From contig JBQCGP010000064.1 of the NCBI GenBank assembly GCA_051955535.1, positions 1 through 51,091 on the forward strand: a stretch of DNA of 51,091 nucleotides, given 5' to 3'. Below, one piece after another: positions 13,904 to 22,408 of this stretch. Below the pieces are notes generated by a model. The model made no database searches, was not told the DNA's origin, and saw only the letters and a list, made by a program, of their open reading frames with translations. Each line of letters opens with the position of its first letter. The stretch's first letter is position 1. The position numbers and the translations under genes are program-made. Origin of the DNA: 13-2-20CM-68-14 sp051955535 (GTDB lineage: Bacteria > Actinomycetota > Thermoleophilia > Gaiellales > Gaiellaceae).

Positions 13904-14848
13904 ATGCGCAAAAAACCGCTGCACGCACAAGTCGTGGTCGTCACCGGCGCCTCGAGCGGCGTCGGCCGGGCGGTTGCGCGCTTGGCGGGACAACGCGGCG
14001 CGAAGGTGGTGGTCGGCGCACGCGGCGAAGACGGGCTGAACGCGGCTGTCGAGGAGATCGAGCGCGCCGGCTCCGAGGCGCTCGCTGTTGCCGGCGACGT
14101 CGCGGAGCGGAAATACAACGAGGAGCTCGTAGCCCGAGCGCTCGAGCGCTTCGGGAGGATCGACACCTTCGTCGCCAACGCGATCGTGACCGTCTACGCG
14201 GAGGTCGAGCAGCTCGAGCCGGACGAGCTGCGCCGGGTGCTGGACGTCAACTTCTTCGGCGTCGCGTACGGGTACTGGGCTGCGCTGCCGGCGCTGAAGA
14301 AGAGCCACGGCACCTTCCTGCACGTCTCCTCGGCGCTCGCCTACCGGGGTATCCCGCTGCAGGCGGCGTACTGCTCGTCCAAGGCGGCTGCTCGCACATT
14401 CCTGGAGTCGGCTCGGGTCGAGCTCCAGAAGCACGGCCACGACGTCGCGGTCTCGCTCGTCCTCCCCGGCGCGATCAACACGCCGCAGTTCGACCGCGAC
14501 CGGCAGAAGATCGGCAGGCAGCCGCAGCCGGTTCCGCCGATCTACGAGCCGGAGCCGTACGCCGAGGCGGTGCTGCGCTGTGCCGAGAAGCCGATCCGGG
14601 AGCTGCCGGTTTCCTGGGGCGCGCAGAAGCTGCTCTGGGGCCAGAAGCTTTCGCCGCGCGCGGGCGACTGGATGCTTCGGCGGATCGGCTGGAAGAACCA
14701 GCACACCGACCAGGCCAAGCCGGTCGACTCGCCGGACAACCTCTACGAGACGATCCCTGGCGACCCCGGCGCCCATGGCCGCTTCGACGGGCAGGCGAAG
14801 GCCTCGACCCTATGGACGAGGCTCCGCCTGTTGATTCCGAAGGGCTAG
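13904..14848 (+). CDS. SDR-family oxidoreductase
   Basis: 314 residues. Rossmann dinucleotide motif TGASSGVG near 14-21, the DVAE acidic turn, an ANA motif in FVANAIVT (variant of NNAG), catalytic Ser in HVSSALAYRG and Tyr-x3-Lys in YCSSKAA. The C-terminal extension of about 100 residues (from residue ~215) is longer than in classical 250-residue SDRs. It contains Trp/Arg-rich segments (WGAQKLLWGQKL, WMLRRIGWKN) that could contact the membrane. It acts on an unknown alcohol/ketone with NAD(P)H. Monocistronic; its stop abuts the stop of the convergent gene at 14849. Confidence 0.88.
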   Translation: MRKKPLHAQVVVVTGASSGVGRAVARLAGQRGAKVVVGARGEDGLNAAVEEIERAGSEALAVAGDVAERKYNEELVARALERFGRIDTFVANAIVTVYAEVEQLEPDELRRVLDVNFFGVAYGYWAALPALKKSHGTFLHVSSALAYRGIPLQAAYCSSKAAARTFLESARVELQKHGHDVAVSLVLPGAINTPQFDRDRQKIGRQPQPVPPIYEPEPYAEAVLRCAEKPIRELPVSWGAQKLLWGQKLSPRAGDWMLRRIGWKNQHTDQAKPVDSPDNLYETIPGDPGAHGRFDGQAKASTLWTRLRLLIPKG

Positions 14849-15241
14849 CTAGTAGACGATTCGGCGCATCCGACCGGCGCTGATCTGGACGAGCCAGGCG
14901 GACAGGATGAGCGTCGGGAAGGTCGTGAAGAGGCCGTACGCGGAGAGGCCCGGAATCGCGTGGCCCTGGAGGTCCGGGAATGCCTGCACCAACGCGAGCC
15001 CGGCGAGACGCCCCGCCATCAACGCGCCGGCCGCAAATGCGAGAGGGATGTCGTACTTCAGCGTCCGCAGGACGAACTTCACGAACACGGCTCCGACGAT
15101 GCTCGTCAGGATCGTCAAGGCCTCGACGCTCGTCGTCGGGGCAGGACCTAGAAACGCCGCGGATATCCAGAAGCTGATCGCACCGCCGGCGAGCACTGCC
15201 GTTAGTGCGATTGGAAAGCTTGGCTGGCTGGTGTCGGCCAT
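14849..15241 (-). CDS. Four-TM membrane protein, unknown
   Basis: 130 residues with four hydrophobic helices: FPIALTAVLAGGAISFWI, a second around ILTSIVGAVFVKFVL, IPLAFAAGALMAGRLAGLAL and FTTFPTLILSAWLVQI. The N-terminus is short and polar (MADTSQPS). Start is ATG at 15241 with GGAGGAAT directly upstream. No family recognised. It is convergent with the SDR gene (the two TAG stops touch) and divergent from sufC, so it shares the 15242-15394 regulatory gap with the suf operon. Confidence 0.75.
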   Translation of the reverse strand: MADTSQPSFPIALTAVLAGGAISFWISAAFLGPAPTTSVEALTILTSIVGAVFVKFVLRTLKYDIPLAFAAGALMAGRLAGLALVQAFPDLQGHAIPGLSAYGLFTTFPTLILSAWLVQISAGRMRRIVY

Positions 15242-15341
15242 GATTCCTCCTTCGGGCGTGGCCGCACCGCCATGCACTCGTTCGCAGCGTGATTCGGCGG
15301 TATGGCGGCTGTTCTGCATCCCTCGACCGGATGAATGTGTG

Positions 15342-15376
15342 GACTCGCTAGCATGGGCCGTGCGGGCATGCGAGTC
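15342..15376 (+). promoter_or_regulatory. Hairpin in sufC upstream region
   Basis: GACTCG (15342-15347), a 4-nt bulge CTAG and CATG (15352-15355) pair with CATG-CGAGTC (15367-15376) around an 11-nt loop. It lies 19 nt before the sufC ATG, which has no Shine-Dalgarno. A second inverted pair CCGCCAT / ATGGCGG is at about 15269 and 15302. No sufR gene is present; these could be operators or leader structure. Confidence 0.3.
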
Positions 15377-15394
15377 GCACCCGCACCCTGACCA

Positions 15395-16162
15395 ATGGCA
15401 CTACTCGAACTGAAGAATCTGCACGTTGCGCTGGAGGACGGCACCGAGATCGTCAAGGGTGTCGACCTCGCCGTGAACACGAACGAGACCCACGCGATCA
15501 TGGGCCCGAACGGCTCAGGCAAGTCGACGCTCGCCTACGCCCTGATGGGGCACCCGGCCTACGAGATCAGCGAGGGCGAGATCATGCTCGACGGCCAGGA
15601 CGTGACCGAGATGGAGGCGGACGAGCGCGCCCAGAAGGGCCTCTTCCTCGCCTTCCAGTACCCGCACGCCGTTCCAGGCGTGACGGTCACGAGCTTCCTG
15701 CGCTCCGCGATCAACTCGATCCGGAAGGCTAGGGCCGGCGAGGACGACCCGATCCCGATCCCGGAGTTCCGCACGGAACTGGTGGCGGCGATGGAGCGCC
15801 TCAAGGTCCCGCGCGAGATGGCGAGCCGCTACCTCAATGAGGGCTTTTCGGGTGGCGAGAAGAAGCGGGTCGAGATCCTGCAGATGGCGATGCTGAAGCC
15901 ACGGATCGCCGTGCTCGACGAGACCGACTCAGGCCTCGACATCGACGCCCTGAAGATCGTCGCAGGCGGCGTCAAGGAGCTCGTCGGGCCTAACATGGGT
16001 GCAGTCGTGATCACCCACTACCAGCGGATCCTCAACTACATCGAGCCCGACTATGTGCATGTGTTCGTGGACGGCCGGATCGTCGAGGAAGGCGGACCGG
16101 AGCTCGCGCATAAGCTCGAGGCCGAGGGGTACGAGGCATTCATGCCCGAGGCGGTGAAGTAA
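15395..16162 (+). CDS. sufC: Fe-S assembly ATPase SufC
   Basis: 255 residues, ABC-type ATPase. Walker A GPNGSGKST (37-45), Q-loop FLAFQYPHAVPGV (characteristic of SufC), signature EGFSGGEKKRVE, Walker B RIAVLDETDSGLD and H-loop VVITHYQRIL. SufC forms the SufBC2D scaffold complex in the cytoplasm and powers cluster assembly. ATG at 15395 opens the operon and lacks a visible Shine-Dalgarno. Its TAA overlaps the sufB ATG by one base (TAATG). Gene order C-B-D differs from the more usual B-D-C or B-C-D. Confidence 0.96.
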   Translation: MALLELKNLHVALEDGTEIVKGVDLAVNTNETHAIMGPNGSGKSTLAYALMGHPAYEISEGEIMLDGQDVTEMEADERAQKGLFLAFQYPHAVPGVTVTSFLRSAINSIRKARAGEDDPIPIPEFRTELVAAMERLKVPREMASRYLNEGFSGGEKKRVEILQMAMLKPRIAVLDETDSGLDIDALKIVAGGVKELVGPNMGAVVITHYQRILNYIEPDYVHVFVDGRIVEEGGPELAHKLEAEGYEAFMPEAVK

Positions 16163-17577
16163 TGGCAGCCACGCCAGAGACCGAGATCGTTGCCGGGATC
16201 GGCAACGACTACAAGTACGGCTTCCACGATCCCGAGAACTACGTCTTCAAGTCCGAGCGCGGCCTCTCGCAGCAGGTCGTCGAGGCGATCTCCGAGCACA
16301 AGAGCGAGCCGGAGTGGATGCGGAAGTTCCGCCTCAAGTCGCTCGAGTACTTCCAGGCGCGGCCGCTGCCAACGTGGGGCGGCGATCTGAGCCAGATCGA
16401 CTTCGACAACATCTACTACTACATCAAGCCGACCGAGAAGCAGGCCCAGTCCTGGGAAGACCTGCCGCCGGACATCAAGAACACCTGGGATCGGCTCGGG
16501 ATCCCGGAGGCGGAACGCAAGTTCCTCGCCGGCGTCGGCGCGCAGTACGAGTCCGAGGTCGTCTACCACAAGCTGCAGGAGCAGCTCGAGTCGCAGGGCG
16601 TGATCTTCCTCGACATGGACTCGGGCCTCCGCGAGCACGAGGAGCTCGTCAAGCAGTACTTCGGGACCGTGATCCCGCAGAACGACAACAAGTTTGCGGC
16701 GCTGAACTCGTCCGTCTGGTCGGGCGGCTCGTTTATCTACGTCCCGCCGGGCGTCCGGGTCGAGCAGCCGCTCCAGGCCTACTTCCGGATCAACGCCGAG
16801 AACATGGGCCAGTTCGAGCGGACGCTGATCATCGTCGACGAGGGCGCCTACGTGCATTACGTCGAGGGCTGCACGGCGCCGATCTACACGACCGACTCGC
16901 TGCATTCGGCGGTGGTGGAGATCATCGTCAAGGAAGGCGGCCGCTGTCGCTACACGACGATCCAGAACTGGTCGACCAACGTCTACAATCTGGTCACCAA
17001 GCGGGCCGTGGCCTACAAGGACGCGACGATGGAGTGGGTCGACGGCAACCTCGGCTCGAAGCTGACGATGAAGTACCCGGCGATCTGGCTGCTCGGGGAG
17101 CGCGCACACGGCGAGGTGCTGTCGATCGCGTTCGCGAACCAGGGGCAGCACCAGGACGCCGGCGGTAAGGCGGTGCACGTGGCGCCGAAGACGACCTCGA
17201 CGATCACGTCGAAGTCGATCTCGAAGAACGGCGGCCGCTCGTCCTACCGCGGCCTGCTCGAGGTGGCGAAGGGCGCCGAGGGCGCGAAGTCGAAGGTCGT
17301 CTGCGATGCGCTGATCCTCGACGAGGAGTCGCGCACGGACACCTATCCGTACATCCGGATCGACGAGAACAACGTCGACATCGGCCACGAGGCAACCGTT
17401 TCGAAGATCGGCGAGGAGCAGCTCTTCTACCTGATGTCGCGCGGTCTCTCCGAGGCCGAGGCGACGGCGATGATCGTCTCCGGCTTCGTCGAGCCGATCA
17501 CGAAGGAGCTTCCACTGGAGTACGCAGTCGAGATGAACCGACTGATCCAGCTTCAGATGGAAGGCTCCGTCGGCTAG
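16162..17577 (+). CDS. sufB: Fe-S assembly scaffold SufB
   Basis: 471 residues, full length for the family. N-terminal helical part (KYGFHDPENYVFKSERGLS; WMRKFRLKSLEYFQARPLP) and the core beta-helix with SSVWSGGSFIYVPPGV, VHYVEGCTAPIY (conserved Cys) and LLEVAKGAEGAKSKVVCDAL (second conserved Cys). C-terminal motif HEATVSKIGEEQLFYLMSRG is diagnostic. Together with SufD and SufC it assembles and transfers [Fe-S] clusters. Translationally coupled to sufC. An 89-nt spacer holding a palindromic element precedes sufD. Confidence 0.96.
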   Translation: MAATPETEIVAGIGNDYKYGFHDPENYVFKSERGLSQQVVEAISEHKSEPEWMRKFRLKSLEYFQARPLPTWGGDLSQIDFDNIYYYIKPTEKQAQSWEDLPPDIKNTWDRLGIPEAERKFLAGVGAQYESEVVYHKLQEQLESQGVIFLDMDSGLREHEELVKQYFGTVIPQNDNKFAALNSSVWSGGSFIYVPPGVRVEQPLQAYFRINAENMGQFERTLIIVDEGAYVHYVEGCTAPIYTTDSLHSAVVEIIVKEGGRCRYTTIQNWSTNVYNLVTKRAVAYKDATMEWVDGNLGSKLTMKYPAIWLLGERAHGEVLSIAFANQGQHQDAGGKAVHVAPKTTSTITSKSISKNGGRSSYRGLLEVAKGAEGAKSKVVCDALILDEESRTDTYPYIRIDENNVDIGHEATVSKIGEEQLFYLMSRGLSEAEATAMIVSGFVEPITKELPLEYAVEMNRLIQLQMEGSVG

Positions 17578-17624
17578 CTCCGGACTCCCGTTGCGATCCC
17601 GGCGCTTTCGCGGCACGAACGGCC

Positions 17625-17660
17625 CTGTTTGGGGTCAGACCCCGGACGGGTCCGAAACAG
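17625..17660. repeat. Palindromic element, GGGGTCAGACCCC type, copy 1
   Basis: Outer arms CTGTTT (17625-17630) / AAACAG (17655-17660) enclose two small palindromes: GGGGTCAGACCCC (17631-17643) and GGACGGGTCC. The unit can fold as a three-way cruciform. It lies immediately upstream of the sufD start, covering where a ribosome site would be expected. The core 13-mer recurs inside sufD (17791-17803). Confidence 0.6.
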
Positions 17661-17666
17661 GCAGCC

Positions 17667-18842
17667 ATGCGAGCTGAGCTCCTCGAGCGCTACCGCGCGC
17701 TGCCGTTCCCGACCACGACCGACGAGCCGTGGCGATTCACCGACCTGAAGGGCTTCGACCCAGACGCCTTCGTCTCTAACGGCCATCTCGGGGGTCAGAC
17801 CCCGGCCGAGGCCGGAGCGAGCATGCTGGAGCTGGACGTGGCCGGCTTTGCGACGGCGACCGAGGACGGGATCGAGGTCGAGCGCGCCCCGGACGGCGTC
17901 ACCTTCGAGGCACTCCACGATCACGAGTTGCTCGCCACCCTGGTTGGGGCCGACGAGAAGTTCGCCGCGCACAACGCCGCCCTCTGGGAGCACGGCCTGC
18001 TCGTGCACGTCCCGCGCGGGCTCGTCCTCGAGAAGCCGCTCTACGTGAGGATCGCGAACACACACGAGGACGGCGCGCTCTTTTGGCGTCTGCTCGTTGT
18101 TGCCGAGCCCGAGAGCCGCTTCAGCGTCGTCGAGGAGTTCGTTTCGCGGTCACCCGAGCTGAGCGGCTACTCGAACGTGGTCTCGGAGCTTTTCGTCGGC
18201 GACGGCGCGAAGGTCGAATACGTGTCGCTCCAGAACCTGTCCTCGAAGACCTGGCACTTTGCGGCGCACCGAGCGCGCGTCGATCGCGACGCCGAGCTCG
18301 ACTGGGTCGCCGGCGGCTTCGGCTCGAAGAAGGGCAAGACCCGCATCCAGAACGACCTGGCCGGTCCCGGCGCGACCTCGCGCGTCACCGGCGCCTACTT
18401 CGCCGACGGTGAGCAGCACCTCGACTACGACACCTTCCAGGAGCACATCGCCCCGAACACGACCTCCGACTTCGCCTTCAAGGGCGCGCTGCGCGACCAC
18501 GCGACCGCGGTCTGGCGAGGGATGATCAAGGTCGAGAAAGACGCTCAGAAGACGAACGCCTACCAGGAGAACCGGAACCTGATCCTCTCCGAGCAGGCGC
18601 ATGCCGACTCGATCCCCGGCCTCGAGATCGAGGCGAACGACGTCCGCTGCACGCACGGCGCAACGATCAGCCCGGTCAACCGAGACGAGCTCTTCTACGC
18701 CATGGCGCGCGGTATCTCGCGCGGCGAGGCGGAGCGCCTCATCGTGCGCGGCTTCTTTACGGACGTGCTGAACCGGATTGAGCTAGAGCCGGTCCGCGAG
18801 GCCGTCACCGAGGCGCTCGAAGCCCGGATTCCGAAGCTCTAG
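17667..18842 (+). CDS. sufD: Fe-S assembly protein SufD
   Basis: 391 residues of the SufB/SufD beta-helix family. Typical blocks: PWRFTDLKGFDPDAF at the start, ALWEHGLLVHVPRGLVLEKPL, the LQNLSSKTWHFAAHRA segment, FKGALRDHATAVWRGMIKVE and C-terminal GATISPVNRDELFYAMARG. It pairs with SufB and SufC. ATG at 17667; no strong Shine-Dalgarno. Near residue 43 the coding sequence contains a copy of the palindrome found just upstream (encoding LGGQTPAE), an in-frame insertion in a variable loop. Last gene of the first suf block. Confidence 0.94.
   Translation: MRAELLERYRALPFPTTTDEPWRFTDLKGFDPDAFVSNGHLGGQTPAEAGASMLELDVAGFATATEDGIEVERAPDGVTFEALHDHELLATLVGADEKFAAHNAALWEHGLLVHVPRGLVLEKPLYVRIANTHEDGALFWRLLVVAEPESRFSVVEEFVSRSPELSGYSNVVSELFVGDGAKVEYVSLQNLSSKTWHFAAHRARVDRDAELDWVAGGFGSKKGKTRIQNDLAGPGATSRVTGAYFADGEQHLDYDTFQEHIAPNTTSDFAFKGALRDHATAVWRGMIKVEKDAQKTNAYQENRNLILSEQAHADSIPGLEIEANDVRCTHGATISPVNRDELFYAMARGISRGEAERLIVRGFFTDVLNRIELEPVREAVTEALEARIPKL
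17791..17803. repeat. GGGGTCAGACCCC core, copy 2, inside sufD
   Basis: Exact 13-bp copy of the palindromic core at 17631-17643, here within the sufD reading frame. Flanks match for one further base (CG before the core, G after). Confidence 0.6.
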
Positions 18843-18925
18843 AGCTTTACCCGCAGCCGGCCGCGAGCGCAGCCAATCTCGGCTACTTTCCCTGCGTTAG
18901 GTAGGCAACTAAAGGGGGTCAACTC

Positions 18926-19693
18926 TTGAGACGCATCACCTTGGCGCTCGCCGCCGCGTGCGCACTCGTGCTCGTGACGGCGGCCGGCGCCACCGACGAC
19001 GGCCTGTGGCTGTTCCCCGCCTCGCACGGCGCCGGCACGATCGCCGCTTGGCGGGCACAGCAGGGCGAAGCCGACGCTCAGGGCGGGGCGAACCAGGCGA
19101 TTCTGCTCGAGAAGGACACGAGTGCTGCAGACACGTCGGCCGCCGCACACGTCGTGGGGCTCGAAGGTCTGCGGGTCCCGCTGCTGGGATCGTTCTCCTA
19201 CGACTATCGCGTGAAGGACGGCGTTTGTGGTGTCACCGACCCGCGCTGGGCGCTCTTCGTCACCGGCCAGAGCGGACGCCAGTACGTCGTCAATCTCGGC
19301 TGCAAGACCTCGGTCACCACGTCCGGGGCGGAGGCCGGCTGGCTGCGGAAGACCGCCACTCAGCCCCTCATACGCGCGGAAGTACTGCGAAAGGGTGGGG
19401 GCGATGCACTGAACGGTCAGGTTTCGGGCGTCGCGCTCGTCTTCGACCATGCGGTCGGCCACGTCTACGTCGACAACATCCGCGTGCAGGTGAAAGGGCC
19501 CGGGAACCTGTGGACGTACGCCGGCGACAACGGCGGCACGAATCCGCCAGGCGGCCTGCCGAGCTTCTCCGCAGACCAGAGCTCGCTTCTCGACGCGCCG
19601 CTGTCGGCCGACGAGCAGCTGAGCGGCGACGATCTGCTCGCGTCGCTGACGCCAGACGAGTGGGCACTGGTGAACGCGGACGCGACGGGCTAG
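18926..19693 (+). CDS. Exported protein of unknown function
   Basis: 255 residues. Signal peptide (RRITLALAAACALVLVTAAGA, cleavage about residue 22). The mature protein has two Cys (DGVCGVTDPRW and NLGCKTSV) and a segment ALVFDHAVGHVYVDNIRVQV that resembles a beta-sandwich strand pair, then a Gly-rich stretch (YAGDNGGTNPPGG) and an acidic C-terminus. No family recognised. Start is TTG at 18926 with AAAGGGGG 7-8 nt upstream. Overlaps the stop of the convergent cytochrome-fusion gene by 4 nt. One of three genes splitting the suf cluster. Confidence 0.75.
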   Translation: MRRITLALAAACALVLVTAAGATDDGLWLFPASHGAGTIAAWRAQQGEADAQGGANQAILLEKDTSAADTSAAAHVVGLEGLRVPLLGSFSYDYRVKDGVCGVTDPRWALFVTGQSGRQYVVNLGCKTSVTTSGAEAGWLRKTATQPLIRAEVLRKGGGDALNGQVSGVALVFDHAVGHVYVDNIRVQVKGPGNLWTYAGDNGGTNPPGGLPSFSADQSSLLDAPLSADEQLSGDDLLASLTPDEWALVNADATG

Positions 19694-21054
19694 GCGCGCG
19701 CTCCACGAAGGCAGTCGTCACGGTAGGCGGCGGGCACAGGGTTGCACCGTTCCCGCCGCCCTACCGCATCGTTCGCGAAGCCGCCGAGGATCGTGCCGAC
19801 CCCGTAGAAGCAGTGGGAGCGCGTGGAGCTCGGCGCCAACAGGCACATCTGAATCGCGCGGGTCGGGCCTGCGTCGTTCGAGGTCAGGTCGCGCGAGCCG
19901 CCGTAGATGCACTCGCGCTCCATCGATCCGGCCAGCCCGCACAGCTGGACGATCCTGCGAGGGTTCTGGACGCTGTAGCCGGAGGCGTCGCGTCCGAAGG
20001 ACTGGAAGCAGGTCGCGACCCAGCCGGCCTCCGCCCGCCGGCACCACGCAGCCGCCTTGCGGAAGTCGTAGCCGACCGCGGGCAGGATCCGCGAGGTGAC
20101 CATCAGGTAGCAGTAGAGCTTGTCGCGCGCCTGCACCTTGTCGCAGGGGTAGAGCAGATCCTTGTTGCTCACCCACTTGGTCGGCGTGATCTGCATCGGC
20201 CCGGGCAGGAAGTTCTGCATGAAGACCCCGCCGGTGCAGGAGGTCTGGTCCCAGCTGGTCGCGAGCTGGTCGCAGACACGGAGCGAGTAGGGCAGATCGT
20301 TGAGGCTGTAGATCATCAGCCCGTGCCCGAGGCCGTGGACGCACTGGTAGAGCAGGAAGTACGTCTTCGTGATCGCCCTTCCGGTGCAGAGACTGCGTGC
20401 GATCGCGGCCACCCTCGAACGCGGGACGCCGCCGAAGGCGCGCTCGATGACGCCGTGGTAATAGCCCGACCAGCACGTCATCGAGCCGTTCGCCAGCGCC
20501 ACGGCGGCGTTGTCGTGGTACTTCACGTACGCCGCGTGGCCGATCTCGTGCGCGATCTGGTGACAGCCGCTGTCGACCGTCTTGTTCGTCCGCATGTACT
20601 GCGCCAGGGTCGAGAGCGCGGTCTCCGGCGACTGGTCGTAGGCGAGGTTGCCGAAGGCCTGCTTGTAGCAGGCGTAGTCGCCGTGGCAGTCGGAGAGCTT
20701 CTCCTTGTTCGGTTGAAACGCGATGAGCGCGACGGAGTTGTTCTTCGTCGACGCAGCGACAAAGCTCGCGACGTTGCGGATCTGGCTCGTGGTGAGCCGG
20801 CTGGTGAATGAGGGCATGCCGCCGCCTCCGTTCGAGACCTGTCGGACGACCGCGTCGTAGCTCGGCTTGAGCTGGTCGAGGTTCGGGCCGGTCTGACCCG
20901 TGGACTTGGCAGCCGAGAGCGTGTGGCAGCCGCCGCAGCCGGCCGATGCGAAGAGCTTCGCACCCGCGCCGTTCGTCCCGCTCTTGCCGCCGCCGCAGCC
21001 AGACGCCAGTGCGGCCGCCCCCAGCACAACGAGGAACCCCTTGCGCACGAACAC
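19690..21054 (-). CDS. Cytochrome c lipoprotein fused to Cys-paired repeat domain with HEIGH motif
   Basis: 454 residues. Lipoprotein signal ending in lipobox ASGC (Cys20). A class-I cytochrome c domain follows: CGGCH at 40-44 and probable axial Met80 in GGGMPSF. Residues about 120-454 form a Cys/His-rich domain with 18 cysteines. It begins with CHGDYACY and GCHQIAHEIGHAAY, a zinc-protease-like HExxH at 169-173. CWSGYYHG and CVHGLGHG follow. From residue 261 on, Cys pairs recur as C-x(9-11)-C-[aromatic/Ile/Thr/Leu] at 261/273, 304/315, 338/349, 372/382, 404/415 and 437/448. The last five repeat with a 32-34 residue period, suggesting disulfide-stapled helical hairpins on the outer face. Enzymatic activity is unproven. 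GTG start at 21054 (or 21048). Confidence 0.85.
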   Translation of the reverse strand: MFVRKGFLVVLGAAALASGCGGGKSGTNGAGAKLFASAGCGGCHTLSAAKSTGQTGPNLDQLKPSYDAVVRQVSNGGGGMPSFTSRLTTSQIRNVASFVAASTKNNSVALIAFQPNKEKLSDCHGDYACYKQAFGNLAYDQSPETALSTLAQYMRTNKTVDSGCHQIAHEIGHAAYVKYHDNAAVALANGSMTCWSGYYHGVIERAFGGVPRSRVAAIARSLCTGRAITKTYFLLYQCVHGLGHGLMIYSLNDLPYSLRVCDQLATSWDQTSCTGGVFMQNFLPGPMQITPTKWVSNKDLLYPCDKVQARDKLYCYLMVTSRILPAVGYDFRKAAAWCRRAEAGWVATCFQSFGRDASGYSVQNPRRIVQLCGLAGSMERECIYGGSRDLTSNDAGPTRAIQMCLLAPSSTRSHCFYGVGTILGGFANDAVGRRERCNPVPAAYRDDCLRGARA

Positions 21055-21108
21055 AGGGTAGGCCCCGCGACGGCGATTCGGTCCGACGCCGTCGCTAAGT
21101 TTGCAGCG

Positions 21109-22395
21109 ATGCGACGACTCGCGCTCGCCCTCGCCGCAGTCGCCTTCGTTCCCGCGGCCTCGGCGGGGAGCGGCGCCTTCCTGACGCCGGACCAGCTCTC
21201 GAATCACGCCGACCCGTCCGTCCTACGCACGAAGAGCGGCGGCGTCCTTGCCGCCTACGCCGTCGAGGCGAAAGGCTCGGTGATCGTGACGGACGGCACC
21301 GTTACGCACACGGTCGTCAGCGGCTGGCCCGGGGTCTCCGACCCGCAGCTCGTCCAGAAACCGGACGGGACGCTCTACGTGTACTTCGGAGGCTCGACAC
21401 CGGATTTGAAGACCCAGGGCGCGTTGCGCTTCGCGTCGATCGACGGGGGCGTCACCTGGAGCGGCCCGGTCAAGACCAACCCCGCGTCGACGATCGGGGA
21501 TGTCCAGGCTGCGGTGCTGCGCCGAGATTTCACCCCGCTCTTCTCGCAGGACGGAACGGGCTTCATCAACGTCTATCAGGGCGACAACGGGGCCACTCTG
21601 CACAACGATTTCAACCTCTGCTGCGGCTACTACGAGTCGCTTGCGGTGGACACCGCCGGCCTGGCCCAACTCGGCTTCTGGTCGAACGCGACCGGGAAAT
21701 CGGGCTACATGTACGAAGCCCTGGACAACTCCGGCGGCGCGACCGCGGCACCGGTGAACCTTGCCTCGGGCACTGACGCTCAGGCGCAACCGGGCTTCAA
21801 CCGCGTTCCGCTCGTGGCGGACGGCGCCGGCAACACCTTCATGGCCTGGCCCGGCGAGCGCCACGTCACGATCGCCGCGCTCGGCGCCGGGAAGGGACGC
21901 CGCAAGTTCGCGATCCGCACCGCGGGCGCGCCGGGCCAGCTCGCGCTCGCCGTCGAGCCGGACGGCGGCAAGCTGTGGGTCGTATGGACGCAGGGCAAGT
22001 ATCTGTGGGCGACACGGCTACGTGACGCGGCTCACGCGTCGTCGCCGATCGTCGTCCGGACGCCGCTGCCGGCGGGGCGGACGGCGTACGCGATGGAGGC
22101 GGTCGCCCTCGCAGGCCGCGTCGAACCGGTCGTGAACCTGAGCGGCTCGCCGGGCAACACGCTCTGGCAGACGAGCCTGATCCCTGGGCTGGCCGCGCAC
22201 GCCTCTCAGAAGCCGAAGCCGACCGTCAAGGTGCGCGACGACATCGCGCCGGTCAAGGGAGCCACGGTCCGCGGCGGCGGCAAGGTCGCGCACACGAACG
22301 CGAAAGGCGTTGCCTCGCTGAAGGGCTTCAAACGCCATGCGCTCGTGAAGGTGACGAAAGCCGGCTTCGTCGGCACCTCGTTCCGCGTGCCCTAA
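21109..22395 (+). CDS. Exported beta-propeller-like (BNR/Asp-box) protein
   Basis: 428 residues with a signal peptide (RRLALALAAVAFVPAASAG). The body has repeated strands with a sialidase-type Asp box (ASIDGGVTWSGP, about residue 107) and similar turns, such as QKPDGTLYVYFG, VDTAGLAQLGFW and EPDGGKLWVVWT. This is consistent with a 6-7 bladed propeller. The last ~70 residues look like a carboxypeptidase-regulatory or Ig-like domain (VRDDIAPVKGATVRGGGKVA, then AHTNAKGVASLKGF). No catalytic sialidase Arg triad was identified, so binding rather than hydrolysis is likely. Divergent from the cytochrome fusion gene with a 54-bp gap; ends 13 nt before sufS. Confidence 0.78.
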   Translation: MRRLALALAAVAFVPAASAGSGAFLTPDQLSNHADPSVLRTKSGGVLAAYAVEAKGSVIVTDGTVTHTVVSGWPGVSDPQLVQKPDGTLYVYFGGSTPDLKTQGALRFASIDGGVTWSGPVKTNPASTIGDVQAAVLRRDFTPLFSQDGTGFINVYQGDNGATLHNDFNLCCGYYESLAVDTAGLAQLGFWSNATGKSGYMYEALDNSGGATAAPVNLASGTDAQAQPGFNRVPLVADGAGNTFMAWPGERHVTIAALGAGKGRRKFAIRTAGAPGQLALAVEPDGGKLWVVWTQGKYLWATRLRDAAHASSPIVVRTPLPAGRTAYAMEAVALAGRVEPVVNLSGSPGNTLWQTSLIPGLAAHASQKPKPTVKVRDDIAPVKGATVRGGGKVAHTNAKGVASLKGFKRHALVKVTKAGFVGTSFRVP

Positions 22396-22408
22396 GCTCC
22401 TGACTACG

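Noticed and set aside
16051..17616. 521-codon open frame on the minus strand across sufB
   Set aside because: Antisense shadow of sufB in high-GC DNA; composition is Arg/Leu/Asp/Val-rich with no family motifs, while sufB is unmistakable.
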